The notes under the pieces were generated by a model. That model searched no databases. It was not told where the DNA came from and saw nothing but the letters and a program-made list of their open reading frames with translations. The position numbers and the translations under genes were made by a program. A stretch of DNA of 64,000 bases from Bryobacteraceae bacterium. GTDB lineage: Bacteria > Acidobacteriota > Terriglobia > Bryobacterales > Bryobacteraceae. The stretch is from assembly GCA_019752335.1 (NCBI GenBank), contig JAIEMJ010000030.1, forward strand, positions 22,597 to 86,596, written 5' to 3'. Below, one piece after another: positions 45,788 to 55,189 of the stretch (the first letter of the stretch is position 1; the number at the start of each line of letters is the position of its first letter).

Positions 45788-46149
45788 GCGTAGAGGTAAG
45801 TCAAGGAACCGAGATCTTGGAAGCGCTGGACCAAGCGGGAGTGAAGGTCAGCGTAGCCTTATGGGCTTGTCTCGCCGAGTTTGGGGATTGGCGCTTGGTG
45901 ATCTCTTCCCGCCAATTCGATACCGCGGATCCGAGACATGCCTACCGGCTCCTCCGCGATTCGCTAGCGAAGGCCGATCACCCTCTGAAGAACACTCCGC
46001 CCATCCTCATCTTGCCGACCAACGACAAGTTCATCCGGGAACTGCGCCGGATTTTCGGCAAGACCAAAAGCGTGGACGGGATGCGGCTGGGTGGACAGAT
46101 GATTGGTGACCGCTTTGTAGAAGACGCCTACGTCTACCGGGTTTCGTAA
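45766..46149 (+). CDS. 127-aa partner of the HEPN protein, function unknown
   Basis: I do not recognise a named family. The 127-residue protein reads GTEILEALDQAGVKVSVALWACLAEFGDWRLVISS and later NTPPILILPTNDKFIRELRRIFGKTKSVDGMRLGGQMIGDRFVEDAYVYRVS, a compact alpha/beta sequence without signal or membrane segments. It overlaps the HEPN stop by 22 bases (ATG 45766; a later ATG 45781 is also possible). I recall similar small proteins beside HEPN genes elsewhere, but cannot confirm that here. It could be an antitoxin-like partner. Confidence 0.65.
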   Translation: MDKATMVSVEVSQGTEILEALDQAGVKVSVALWACLAEFGDWRLVISSRQFDTADPRHAYRLLRDSLAKADHPLKNTPPILILPTNDKFIRELRRIFGKTKSVDGMRLGGQMIGDRFVEDAYVYRVS

Positions 46150-46178
46150 GGGCACCGGGCGGGCGTAGACTATTGGGC

Positions 46179-46682
46179 ATGCCGATTGCGCAGTCGCTAC
46201 TACCTGAGTTTGAACACGAGATGGCCAACACGCGGAAGGTGCTGGAGCGCCTGCCCGACGATCGGTTCGCCTATCAGCCACACGCGAAGTCGATGACGCT
46301 GGGGCAACTGGCGTCGCACCTGGTGAACATGGCCAGTTGGGGCGTGGCGACGATGACGACGGCGTCGCTGGACTTGGCGCCGGTGGACGGCGAGCCGATG
46401 GAGTCGCCGAAATCAGAGAACCGGGCGGCGGCGCTGGCGCGGTTCGACGAGGGAGTCGCCAGCTTTCGCGCGGCGCTCGAAGGGGCTTCGGACGCGGCGA
46501 TGCTCGAGAATTGGAGTCTGCTGCTGGGCGGCAAGGCGATGTTTACGATGCCGCGGATCGCGGTGGTGCGCGGGATGGTGCTGAATCATATGATCCATCA
46601 CCGGGCGCAGTTGGCGCTGTACTACCGGATGAACGACATCCCGGTCCCGGCGTTGTATGGTCCGTCGGCGGACGAGCGGTAA
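46179..46682 (+). CDS. DinB-family four-helix-bundle protein
   Basis: ATG 46179 gives 167 residues (MPIAQSLLPEFEHEMANTRK). DinB metal-site histidines are at LASHLVNM and NHMIHHRAQL, the usual three-His pattern, and the fold should be a four-helix bundle. Members are thiol transferases (bacillithiol or mycothiol types) or of unknown role. A longer frame starts at TTG 46173. It follows the HEPN pair by 29 bases but probably has an independent role. Confidence 0.85.
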   Translation: MPIAQSLLPEFEHEMANTRKVLERLPDDRFAYQPHAKSMTLGQLASHLVNMASWGVATMTTASLDLAPVDGEPMESPKSENRAAALARFDEGVASFRAALEGASDAAMLENWSLLLGGKAMFTMPRIAVVRGMVLNHMIHHRAQLALYYRMNDIPVPALYGPSADER

Positions 46683-47120
46683 GGGCCTCTGGGCAGAACG
46701 GTATTCCGACGGTCCGGCGTGACTTCATGCGGCTTATCGGAAACGGTGTCCGAAGGGGATGCTTTCGCCAGCCTGGCTGTCAAGACGACATAACGCGGAT
46801 TATCGGAAGCTGACTGCGCTTTTCGTGGTGTTCCACCAAGGGTATGTTTCGGGATGGGACGGACAGTGCCATCCGAAACATTTTCGTGCGTCCCGTGAAA
46901 CCAACTTCCGGATTGACGACCGTCCGGACACAAAGTGTTTTCGCTGATTGTACAATCATTTGGGTGGCTCCTGGTAAGCGGCGAACTTAGCGGATCTCAG
47001 CGTTCTAACGCAGGATTCTCAGGCCGGCAATCGGCGCCTCGTTTCCGTGTTGCTCGGACGGAATTCAGGGTCGTGCATAATTCAGGCGGAAAAAGAAGAG
47101 CAGAAGAGGGGCCCAGGCTC
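46683..47120. other. Intergenic region upstream of the ATPase-helicase gene
   Basis: The 438 bases carry no convincing gene. The helicase frame stays open back to GTG 46935, but the only strong features there are a palindrome at 46945-46958 and an ATG at 47121 preceded by an AGAGGGG stretch. TTGACG at 46913-46918 could be a -35 element, with no good -10 at the right distance. No terminator hairpin with a T run was found after the DinB gene. Confidence 0.5.
46945..46958. promoter_or_regulatory. Perfect 14-bp palindrome TGATTGTACAATCA
   Basis: TGATTGTACAATCA is its own reverse complement with no mismatch and is AT-rich within a GC-rich context, as expected for a dimeric repressor operator. It lies about 160 bases before the ATG of the ATPase-helicase. 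The half-site TACAAT would also fit a -10 element, so a repressor could act there directly. No adjacent regulator gene was found. Confidence 0.5.
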
Positions 47121-50100
47121 ATGACCACCCAGCAGCGACGATGGTTCGACGCCTTGACGCAGGACCGCACCGAAAATGCGAACACGCTGGAAAAGCCTTC
47201 CATGCGTGGCGTTCAGCGGAGCGTGGTGGACAAGTACTCCGATCAGGCGCACTTCATTTACGAGCTACTCCAGAACGCCGACGACGCCAGAGCGACATCC
47301 GCCTCATTCGTCCTGACGCGAGCTGGCTTGGTTTTCAAGCATGACGGAGAGACACGGTTCTCGATCTCGGATCCGACAACGGAAGACGCCGATTCGGCAA
47401 CCGGAGCCTTGGGGCACGTCAATGCCATTACCTCAATCGCCAACTCCAACAAGACCGCAGCCTCAATCGGCAAGTTCGGCGTAGGGTTCAAGGCCGTATT
47501 CCAGTACACCAAGACCCCGCACATCTACGACCCCGCCTTCTGGTTCAGGATTGAGCGCTTCATCGTTCCGCACACGTTGGATTCCGACTTCGCGGGTCGA
47601 CAGGATCACGAGACCGCCTTCTGGTTCCCGTTCGACCACGACAAGAAGCGGCCCGTCGAATGCCACGATGAAATCGTCGAGAAGCTGAAGTCGTTGATCT
47701 TCCCGACACTCTTTCTCTCCAAGCTCGGAACGGTCTCATGGGAAGTGAACGGCGAAGCCGGCGGGTACTCGAAGCGAGTCATACGGACGGTACAGCGTCA
47801 CGAGCTGACTGCCAGACTCGTCAGGTTAGCGTCCACAAAAGGCCAACAAACGACTGAGCAGGACATCTGGCAGTTTTCGCGCGCCACGGACCAAGGACTT
47901 CCGTATTGCGTCGGCTATGCCGTCTCCGATGGCAAACTGAGAGCCACATCCCAACCCGCGTTCTGCTTCTTCCCTACCAAGGAGTCTACAAATCTCAGCT
48001 TCCTTGTTCATGCTCCGTTCTTACTGACGGACAGCCGGGAAGGAATCAAGGCCGGGGAGAAGCACAATCAGGACATGGTGGAGAACCTGGCCCACCTTGC
48101 AGCCGACAGCCTGCCCGTTCTGCGCGACGAGCAGTTGATAGATGATGACGTCCTCGACATCGTCCCCTACGACGAAGCGCAGTTCAGTTCCCCCTCGGAC
48201 AGGAGCCACATTTCCTTCAGGCCGTTCTACGCTGCCATCAGGGACCGGCTGAAGAACGACACGCTGTTGCCTGCAGCCGATGGCGCGTACTCCGACAAGA
48301 GCCGATCTTATTGGGCATCCGACACGGAACTAGTCGAGCTATTTTCCGATATACAACTCGCTCATCTTACCGGCACCGAGGGCGCTCACTGGGTCTTTCG
48401 GAGCTTGGGAAAGAAGGAGGTTCTGAACGCTAAGAAGAAGGCGCTCGCAGACTACATCGATGGCGGCGACGCTCGTGCGTGGAACCGCAAGGATTCGAAC
48501 CTAATTCTCTCAAGCCTCGACCCCGAGACCGTTCTCAAGAAACTGACCGCGGACTTCATCGGCACACAGACACACGACTGGTTGCACCGTCTCTATGCCT
48601 ATCTCTCCGAGCGCGAGTCCTATCAAAAACTCGTGAGGGATCGTCCCATCTTTCTCGACCAGGACGGCAACGCAGTACCGGCAATTGACTCCAGCGGCCA
48701 GCTCGTCCTGTTCTTGCCGGCCGACGACATCGACGGCTACACGACCATCAAGAGCGACCTCCTGTCGAACAAGGACACCCGGGAATTTTTCCAGAAGTTT
48801 GGTATCAAGCAACCAAGCCTTCACGATGAGATCTACAACAAGATCCTTCCGCGTTACAACACGAAGGAGGGCTTCGATACCACTCCCCACTTCATGAAGT
48901 TCTTTCGCTACTTCAACGAGTGCAGGAGAGAAGAGGTTGACGCGTTCATCAAGCGGGTCGCCGACAAGGCCTTCCTGAGATACACCACCGCCAAGGATGA
49001 CAAGGTGAATCGCGGTCGAGGCCGCGGCATCTACTTTCCGACAGACGACTTGAAGGCTTGGTTCGAGCCGAAGCCGGACACGAAGTTCTTGTGCTTGGAC
49101 GAATACCTTGCAGAGGTTGGCGAAAAGAACCGGACACGACTTTACGATTTCCTAATACAACTCGGAGTGAAGGAGTCCCCTCGTATCTTGGGGTCAACAT
49201 CACATCTGGGCGAGGACGAATTGAAAAGACGCGGCTGGAGTACAAAGGGACATAGCCACAAGTTCGAGGACAAAGCTCTGGATGGATGCAAAGAAATCAT
49301 TCAAGACATCAACCCAGTCCGCTCGCTGCTTGTGTGGCGGATTGCGCAGAGCATAACGCAGTCCTTGGACGGCGTTCATTCCTGGTTCCGACACGAAAGT
49401 TACTCGGAGGACCGCCCATCGACGGAAACAGTCCGACTGCGCACGGAGAAGTGGATCTTGAACAAGTCCGGTCAGATGGTCTCCGCCTGCGAGGCGACGG
49501 TCCAGACGCTCTCGGAAGAGTACGATGCGACGGGTGCCGCGGCGGAGTCGTTCATCAAGTTCCTTGGCATCCGCGACGAATCGCTTGACACGGCGCAATT
49601 GAGCGAAGAGCAGAGGCGCAAGATCAAGCGGGCGGAGAAAATCGAGCAGTCGGGGCTGTCCGAAGAAGAAGTCGACGCAGCGATCCTCGGTGCCAGGCGG
49701 ATAAAAGAGGCTGCGGACGCCACCACGGACAGAGATCGCGGCAACCGCCCTGAAACAGATCGGGCTGAGCGCCCGGTGCTTGGCGGTATCCGAGCTCGAA
49801 TGGATGCCAAGAAGCACAACCCTGTCGACACGCCCGACAGCGAGAATCAAAGCCCAGCCGCGTCCCCGATAGAGCCCGACATTGACGTGGACGACTTCCG
49901 GCCATGCCCCGTGGACTACAGCAAGAAGATCGACCGCGCGAAGGACCGCCTCGCCGACGAGATTAGTCGGTTGGAGCGCGAGCAGGAGTTGTCGGAGAAG
50001 GCCGCTTCGCTGCCGAAGTACAGCTACGGCTGGTTCCTCGCGTTGCTGGAATTAGAGTGCATGGCCAGCGCTGACAAAAATGCGGACGGCGAGACTCTGT

Positions 50101-51878
50101 CCATTCGGTTCGGCAAGGTTGAGCGCGGCAGAAGATCTGCGCGGACCATCGTTCTGAAGGAACCCGACCGTTTTATTCCGCAATCAATCGAGGAGTTCTC
50201 CGGTATACGCGTCGACCTCCGGTTCGGCGACGGGACCCAGGGCAAGCTGCACGTTGAGTCGTTCACGGCCAGAGAGCTTTCTCTGGAGGGCAAACTGGCG
50301 TCCTCGGACGAGCTGGATAGCACCGACTTGAGGGTGGTCGTCGAAGCCCGCATCGACGTCCAGAATCCCTCGTTCCTGCTTCAATCATTGCTTGAACGAT
50401 TCCGGTCGCTCGGGCGCGACGAAACGTACGACATGAAAGCCGGCTTGCCCGAGAACATCGAGTTCGTGTTTGGACCGCCAGGCACCGGCAAGACCACTCA
50501 TCTGGCTGAGCGAGTGTTGCTGCCACTGATGCAAGGCCCCAACCCGAGACGTGTTCTGGTGCTTGCGCCGACGAACAAGGCAGCGGATGTGCTGATCGCC
50601 CGCATTCTCGCCGCGATGGGGGCTGATACGAGCTACATTGAATGGCTCGTGCGCTTCGGTACGTCGTCGAATGAGCGAATCGAGCAGGCCGGTGTCTGGC
50701 GCGATCGCTCCTTCGATATCCACCGCTTGTCGCGTTCGGTCGTGGTCACGACCGTGGCCCGCTTTACCTACGACTGCTTTTCCGTGAACAAGGGAAAACT
50801 CTACGAGATGAATTGGGATGTCATCGTGGTGGACGAGGCCTCGATGATTCCGATTGCGAGCATTGTCTACCCGATCTACGAAAAGGAGCCTGAGAAATTC
50901 ATCATCGCCGGCGACCCCTTTCAGATTGAACCAATTGTCGCGGTTGAACAATGGAAGGACGAGAACATCTACACCCTGACGGGACTCAGCAGACCGGGCT
51001 CTTTTCGGTGTCCTGTGACGGAACCGCACAGTTTCCCCGTCACCCATCTGAAGACGCAGTTCCGCAGCGTTCCCGACATCGGTGAGGTGTTCAGTCGTTT
51101 CACCTATGACGGAATGCTAGCGCACCACCGCGGGCCGTCAACGGGACGCGTCCTGCGGGTGAACGGCGTCGACGCAAAGCCGCTCAACCTCATCAAGTTC
51201 CCCGTCAGCAAGTATGAGAGCATTTACCGACCCAGGCGGTTGCAAACCGGAACGCCCTACCAGACCTATTCGGCGCTGTTCTCGTTTGAATTCATGTGCC
51301 ACCTGGCGAGGCAGGTAGCGGCAGACGGCGCGGGCGGTGCTCCGTTTAGAATCGGCATCATCGCCCCTTACCAGGCTCAGACGAACATCATCGACAAACT
51401 AGTGGGCTCATGGGATGAAAGGCCAGAAGAGGTGGCCGTGCAGGTTGGTACCATCCATGGGTTCCAGGGCGACGAGTGCGACGCGATCATTGCAGTGTTC
51501 AACCCTCCACCGAACATTTCAGCAAATCCACAGATGTTCCTGAACCGGCAGAATATTCTCAATGTCGCCATCAGCCGCGCGCGAGACTACCTGTTCATCA
51601 TCATGCCCGACGAGCGGACGGAGAACATTCAGAATCTGCGAAAAGTCTCTCTGATCGAGCGCCTCGTCAAAGAGCGAACTGGCGCGTACGCCGAGTCGGC
51701 CGCACACCGGCTCGAAGAAATCATCCTGGGCAGCAGGTCATATCTCGAAGACAATACCTTCTCGACCGGGCATCATATGGTGAATGTCTACAAGCGAGCC
51801 GAACGACACTACGAGGTTCGTTGCGATGAGTCCGCCGTGGACGTGCAGATTTCAATTGGAGCGAGGGCAAGCGAGTGA
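47121..51878 (+). CDS. HSP90/sacsin-type ATPase fused to Upf1-like SF1 helicase
   Basis: A 1585-residue protein from ATG 47121. The N-terminal about 200 residues form a GHKL ATPase of the sacsin type: FIYELLQNADDA (N-box), then ISDPTTED and GKFGVGFKAVF (G2 box). A long linker follows (about 300-1080), with coiled-coil stretches such as KIDRAKDRLADEISRLEREQEL. The C-terminus is a superfamily 1B helicase: motif I GPPGTGKTT (about 1118-1126), Ia LAPTNKAADVL, II VVDEASM, III IAGDPFQIEP, V VGTIHGFQGDECD and VI NVAISRARDYLF. Such fusions are found in defence islands. No kinase or PLD partner, as in Mokosh, is seen. The frame is open to 46935. Confidence 0.85.
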   Translation: MTTQQRRWFDALTQDRTENANTLEKPSMRGVQRSVVDKYSDQAHFIYELLQNADDARATSASFVLTRAGLVFKHDGETRFSISDPTTEDADSATGALGHVNAITSIANSNKTAASIGKFGVGFKAVFQYTKTPHIYDPAFWFRIERFIVPHTLDSDFAGRQDHETAFWFPFDHDKKRPVECHDEIVEKLKSLIFPTLFLSKLGTVSWEVNGEAGGYSKRVIRTVQRHELTARLVRLASTKGQQTTEQDIWQFSRATDQGLPYCVGYAVSDGKLRATSQPAFCFFPTKESTNLSFLVHAPFLLTDSREGIKAGEKHNQDMVENLAHLAADSLPVLRDEQLIDDDVLDIVPYDEAQFSSPSDRSHISFRPFYAAIRDRLKNDTLLPAADGAYSDKSRSYWASDTELVELFSDIQLAHLTGTEGAHWVFRSLGKKEVLNAKKKALADYIDGGDARAWNRKDSNLILSSLDPETVLKKLTADFIGTQTHDWLHRLYAYLSERESYQKLVRDRPIFLDQDGNAVPAIDSSGQLVLFLPADDIDGYTTIKSDLLSNKDTREFFQKFGIKQPSLHDEIYNKILPRYNTKEGFDTTPHFMKFFRYFNECRREEVDAFIKRVADKAFLRYTTAKDDKVNRGRGRGIYFPTDDLKAWFEPKPDTKFLCLDEYLAEVGEKNRTRLYDFLIQLGVKESPRILGSTSHLGEDELKRRGWSTKGHSHKFEDKALDGCKEIIQDINPVRSLLVWRIAQSITQSLDGVHSWFRHESYSEDRPSTETVRLRTEKWILNKSGQMVSACEATVQTLSEEYDATGAAAESFIKFLGIRDESLDTAQLSEEQRRKIKRAEKIEQSGLSEEEVDAAILGARRIKEAADATTDRDRGNRPETDRAERPVLGGIRARMDAKKHNPVDTPDSENQSPAASPIEPDIDVDDFRPCPVDYSKKIDRAKDRLADEISRLEREQELSEKAASLPKYSYGWFLALLELECMASADKNADGETLSIRFGKVERGRRSARTIVLKEPDRFIPQSIEEFSGIRVDLRFGDGTQGKLHVESFTARELSLEGKLASSDELDSTDLRVVVEARIDVQNPSFLLQSLLERFRSLGRDETYDMKAGLPENIEFVFGPPGTGKTTHLAERVLLPLMQGPNPRRVLVLAPTNKAADVLIARILAAMGADTSYIEWLVRFGTSSNERIEQAGVWRDRSFDIHRLSRSVVVTTVARFTYDCFSVNKGKLYEMNWDVIVVDEASMIPIASIVYPIYEKEPEKFIIAGDPFQIEPIVAVEQWKDENIYTLTGLSRPGSFRCPVTEPHSFPVTHLKTQFRSVPDIGEVFSRFTYDGMLAHHRGPSTGRVLRVNGVDAKPLNLIKFPVSKYESIYRPRRLQTGTPYQTYSALFSFEFMCHLARQVAADGAGGAPFRIGIIAPYQAQTNIIDKLVGSWDERPEEVAVQVGTIHGFQGDECDAIIAVFNPPPNISANPQMFLNRQNILNVAISRARDYLFIIMPDERTENIQNLRKVSLIERLVKERTGAYAESAAHRLEEIILGSRSYLEDNTFSTGHHMVNVYKRAERHYEVRCDESAVDVQISIGARASE

Positions 51879-52040
51879 CATGGAAGGAGCGCCGCCTTTG
51901 GGTCGGCAAGTGAGCGGCCTCTGACGCCGTATCCGGCTCCAACACCCGTGTCCCGCAAAGGGAAAGTTTCGGGGACGAAAACGACCCGATAAAATCAGGG
52001 CCCTTCAGATCCCATTTTATTGTCCCGTTTCGACTCGTTT

Positions 52041-52290
52041 CTACTCTACCCTTGATGTTAAGCACGATAAATACTTGAGCAAGGTCTTCTCCGCTGTAGA
52101 CACGGGAAGGAACAACGTCCTCGGCTGGCCGGCAAGAGTGAGGAACCCATGATGCTGATAGAACGCGACGGCCTGGTCATCCTTGGCATCAACCAGGGGC
52201 GCGTAGGCCGCGGCCCTGAAGCCGCCTATGCACCGCAAGACGTCCGGCAGGGACGGCCGGAATACTCGGCTGGCGGCGGTCGGTCTTCGT
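52041..52290 (-). pseudogene. Decayed GNAT acetyltransferase (TacT/AtaT-like)
   Basis: On the minus strand two frames hold complementary GNAT pieces. Frame one reads PSIPAVPAGRLAVHRRLQGRGL, the strand 4 and acetyl-CoA-binding Q/RxxGxG/A region. Frame two (52238-52041) reads LVDAKDDQAVAFYQHHGF, then QPRTLFLPVSTAEKTLL, the C-terminal part. The normal gap of about 35 residues between these blocks is missing, so a deletion plus frameshift is likely, and a TGA follows in frame one. This matches the acetyltransferase toxins of GNAT/DUF1778 systems. No DUF1778 antitoxin is visible. Bases 51879-52040 hold nothing else. Confidence 0.65.
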
Positions 52291-52311
52291 TTGTCCAGAT
52301 GCAGGGTCGAC

Positions 52312-54159
52312 TTACGGGCGGATCATCAGACGGGTGCGGTTGCTGGGGCGTCCGGCGGCTTCGACGTAAATCTCGGCGGGGCCAGCGTTCACGAGCGAGG
52401 GAAGCTCGAACTCTATGACGTAGAAGCCGACGTAGCCCGGGGCGAGCGTGGCTTTGGTGACCGTTACCGGTACGCGGTCCAGATAGACTTTGACGGTGGC
52501 GGCGACGCGGGGGGCGTTGTCGAGGGGGGCTGGCACTCCGGTGGGCCAATCCGGCGTGACGCGGCCGAGGCCCGTGGCCAGCACTTGGACGCGCATGCGC
52601 GGACGGGCCGGGTTGGCGGCGTCGAGCAGGAGGCCCGAGTCGGCGTCGATCATCATGGGCGTACCGTCGCGGTCGATAAAAATGGCGGGGGCGGTGGGCT
52701 CGAGGGGCAGACGAAGATTCAGGCGGTCAATGCTAAGGGGGAGGGCGTCGCCTTGGGCTTCGAAGGGGACTTGCACTTGCGCCTCATCTGGGCTCGAAGC
52801 CAGGATCGGCACCACTCGGTCGCCGGTGCGTGCCTGGAGAATCGGGCCGCCGACAAAGCTCAATAGGCTGCCTGGAGCAGCGCTGCGCGTGGCGTAGTCC
52901 GCGGCGCTGACGAAGCGCGGGTCCGTGCGGCGATGGGGAGCGTTGGCCGCGTAGAGGCCGTAGCCATCGAGCGCCACATAGAGCTGGGTGCTGGAGCGAT
53001 TGAGTTGGACGTCGTAGACCGGGGCGGCGGGCAGGTTACCGGCCAGGCGCTCCCAAGGGGTAGCGGGTCCGCGCGCACGCAGGTCGCCGCGCGTCCAGTA
53101 GACGCCATTCGCGGTGGCCACATAGACCGAGGAGGTCGCCAGGTCGAAGGCGACGCCGTAAGCGCGGCCCGCCGGAAGATCAGCCGAGATGTCGTCCCAG
53201 TTGACGCCGCCGTTGATGGTGCGCCAGACGCGCGAATTGCGATCCGCCGCGACGGTGGCGATCACGGTGCTGGGTTCGTTTGGATCGACGGCAAAGCTGG
53301 TAACGGGGCCACCGGCGTTCTGCGGCGCGGCGCGCCAGGTGCGGCCATTGTCGGCGGAAGAGAAGAGCCGGCCATCGGCGGATCCGGCGTAGAGGAAGTC
53401 ACCGGTGCTTCCCGCGGCGGTGACCGGGGCGCCCACCATCGCCGTCAGGCGGGTGCGGAGTTCAGCCGCAGCTTCCGCGGAGCGACCGCCCGGGCGAAAC
53501 GCGGCTTTTTCGCCCGGCTGCCAGACGAGCGTCCCGGCAATGCCGGTGACTTCGACTTCGAGGCCATTCACGCCTTCCGGTAAACGATGGATGCGGCGCA
53601 CAGAGAGGTTGGGGAGATTCTGATTGAGGCCGTCCCAGGTGATGCCGCCGTCGAGCGAGCGCCAGAGTCCGGTTTCCGTAGCGGCGACGATCTCGTCGGC
53701 GTCGGTGGGGGAGACGGCAAGGTCGAGAATCGCCGAGCCCAGGAGCGACTGGCCCTTGATGGCCGTAAGGTTGCGCCAACTGGCGCCACCGTCGTCGGAG
53801 CGCCAGGCGTGGCTGGCAAAGGCGTAGAGGCGGGCGCGATTCGTCAGCGACTCGACGGCGCGCGCGCCGGATTCGGGCGGATTTGCTTCGGTGCGCCAGC
53901 GCTTGCTGGTCTGGTTGAGGGCGGTTTCGGCTAAGCGCCACTTTTCGCCGTCGGAGGAGGCGAATTGGCGTCCATCCCGGGTTTCGATATTCAAGCGTGC
54001 GTTCGCGCCGTCGGCATAGGCCACCTTAGTCACCGCGCCGGTCGCCAGGGCCGGGAGGCCGAGGTCCACGCCAGTCGAACCGAGCTTACGCCAGTCGAGC
54101 GAAGTCTGCGCTGAGGCGGCAGAGATAGCCAGCAACCCAAACAGGCTGATGGCCGTCAT
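52312..54159 (-). CDS. BNR-type beta-propeller with TIGR03437 C-terminal domain
   Basis: From ATG 54159 a signal peptide (MTAISLFGLLAISAASA) precedes propeller blades with Asp-box-like motifs (AWRSDDGGASWRNL, LWRSLDGGITWDGL, LFSSADNGRTWRAA, VWRTINGGVNWDDI). From about residue 400 comes the TIGR03437 module, seen in ARPRMRVQVLATGLGRVTPDWPTGVPAP and TLAPGYVGFYVIEFELPSLVNAGPAEIYVEA. That domain is almost confined to Solibacter-type acidobacteria. The 615-residue protein is exported and probably ligand-binding. It is divergent to the FecR gene; the frame is open to 54195. Confidence 0.85.
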   Translation of the reverse strand: MTAISLFGLLAISAASAQTSLDWRKLGSTGVDLGLPALATGAVTKVAYADGANARLNIETRDGRQFASSDGEKWRLAETALNQTSKRWRTEANPPESGARAVESLTNRARLYAFASHAWRSDDGGASWRNLTAIKGQSLLGSAILDLAVSPTDADEIVAATETGLWRSLDGGITWDGLNQNLPNLSVRRIHRLPEGVNGLEVEVTGIAGTLVWQPGEKAAFRPGGRSAEAAAELRTRLTAMVGAPVTAAGSTGDFLYAGSADGRLFSSADNGRTWRAAPQNAGGPVTSFAVDPNEPSTVIATVAADRNSRVWRTINGGVNWDDISADLPAGRAYGVAFDLATSSVYVATANGVYWTRGDLRARGPATPWERLAGNLPAAPVYDVQLNRSSTQLYVALDGYGLYAANAPHRRTDPRFVSAADYATRSAAPGSLLSFVGGPILQARTGDRVVPILASSPDEAQVQVPFEAQGDALPLSIDRLNLRLPLEPTAPAIFIDRDGTPMMIDADSGLLLDAANPARPRMRVQVLATGLGRVTPDWPTGVPAPLDNAPRVAATVKVYLDRVPVTVTKATLAPGYVGFYVIEFELPSLVNAGPAEIYVEAAGRPSNRTRLMIRP

Positions 54160-54361
54160 GCGGAATGTGCGAGTCGGACGGCAAACGGTCGGCATGAATC
54201 AAAACCGGGTCAATTGGACACAGCACGCGTATCCAGTATACCTATCCTTGATCGGCGGGAACAGCCCGAAACCTAAGACTTTGTTCCTAGAACGTACAAT
54301 TTTCGTCATGGCTATCAATCTGCTATGCATTTTGGTGGTAGACTGTCGATCTAGAAGTCAG

Positions 54362-55174
54362 ATGTGTAACCATTCCACAGATCGGACGGCGAAACGCACC
54401 CGTTGGGGTACGATCGCGGTGGCTTGTTTGCTCATCTTGGGCTCGGTTGGTACTAGTACCGCCCAGTTTATGCCCTTCGGTTCCCAGGGTAGTGCCGCGC
54501 AAGTAGTGTCGGTGACTGGCCAGGTGGGCACGTTCCGCGACGGCTTCCCGTGGGCGCTTAAAGTGGGCGACTCGCTGTCGCCGCGCCAAGAAGTCTCCAG
54601 CGGTCCGGACGGCCATGCTATCTTCTCGCTGCCGGATGGCAGCACTTGGGAGCTTTTCGCCAATTCCCGCGCTACTTTCCGGGCCAGCACCGGTGGTGTC
54701 ACCGATTTGCTGGATCTGTGGATCGGGCGTGTGAAGGTGCATATTCAGAAGTTGGGCGGCCGTCCGAACCCGAACCGAGTAACGACGCCGACCGCCGTGA
54801 TCTCAGTGCGCGGTACCATCTTTGACGTCACGGTGGAAGAAGAAGACGTCACGCTGGTGCTGGTGGAGGAGGGCCAAGTGGCCGTCCAACACGCGCTGCT
54901 GCCCTACGGTGAGCCGCGACTGCTGAATCCGGGCGATTATTTGCGGGTTTATAAAAACGATCCGCTGGTGAAGAACCGCTTCGACAAGGGCGCTATCGGT
55001 CAACGGGTATTCAATGCTTTGATGGACATGTTCCTGTACCGGCCCCGCGGAGTACCCGGTGCGGGTGGCTCGCCCCTGCCCGGCGGTGGGCCCACGGGTG
55101 GCCCTTCGTTGCCGGGTGATAGCGGCGGTGGCCCGACGCCTCCGCCCCCGCCGCCCCCACCTCCTCCGATGTAG
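54362..55174 (+). CDS. FecR-domain protein without adjacent sigma factor
   Basis: ATG 54362 gives 270 residues, with one hydrophobic segment (GTIAVACLLILGSVGTSTAQ) that may be a signal or membrane anchor. The FecR domain follows (about 40-165; QVVSVTGQVGTFRDGFPWALKVGDSLSPRQEVSSGPDGHAIFSLPDGS, with TPTAVISVRGTIFDVTVEEE). The C-terminus is Pro/Gly-rich and ends in ten prolines plus Met. FecR normally controls an ECF sigma factor with a TonB receptor, but neither is adjacent. ATG 54308 is another start. Confidence 0.75.
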   Translation: MCNHSTDRTAKRTRWGTIAVACLLILGSVGTSTAQFMPFGSQGSAAQVVSVTGQVGTFRDGFPWALKVGDSLSPRQEVSSGPDGHAIFSLPDGSTWELFANSRATFRASTGGVTDLLDLWIGRVKVHIQKLGGRPNPNRVTTPTAVISVRGTIFDVTVEEEDVTLVLVEEGQVAVQHALLPYGEPRLLNPGDYLRVYKNDPLVKNRFDKGAIGQRVFNALMDMFLYRPRGVPGAGGSPLPGGGPTGGPSLPGDSGGGPTPPPPPPPPPPM

Positions 55175-55189
55175 TTCGCTCGTCCCCCA

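Noticed and set aside
46935..47120. N-terminal extension of the ATPase-helicase frame from GTG 46935
   Set aside because: It spans a perfect palindrome, and its translation shows no GHKL features; ATG 47121 fits better.
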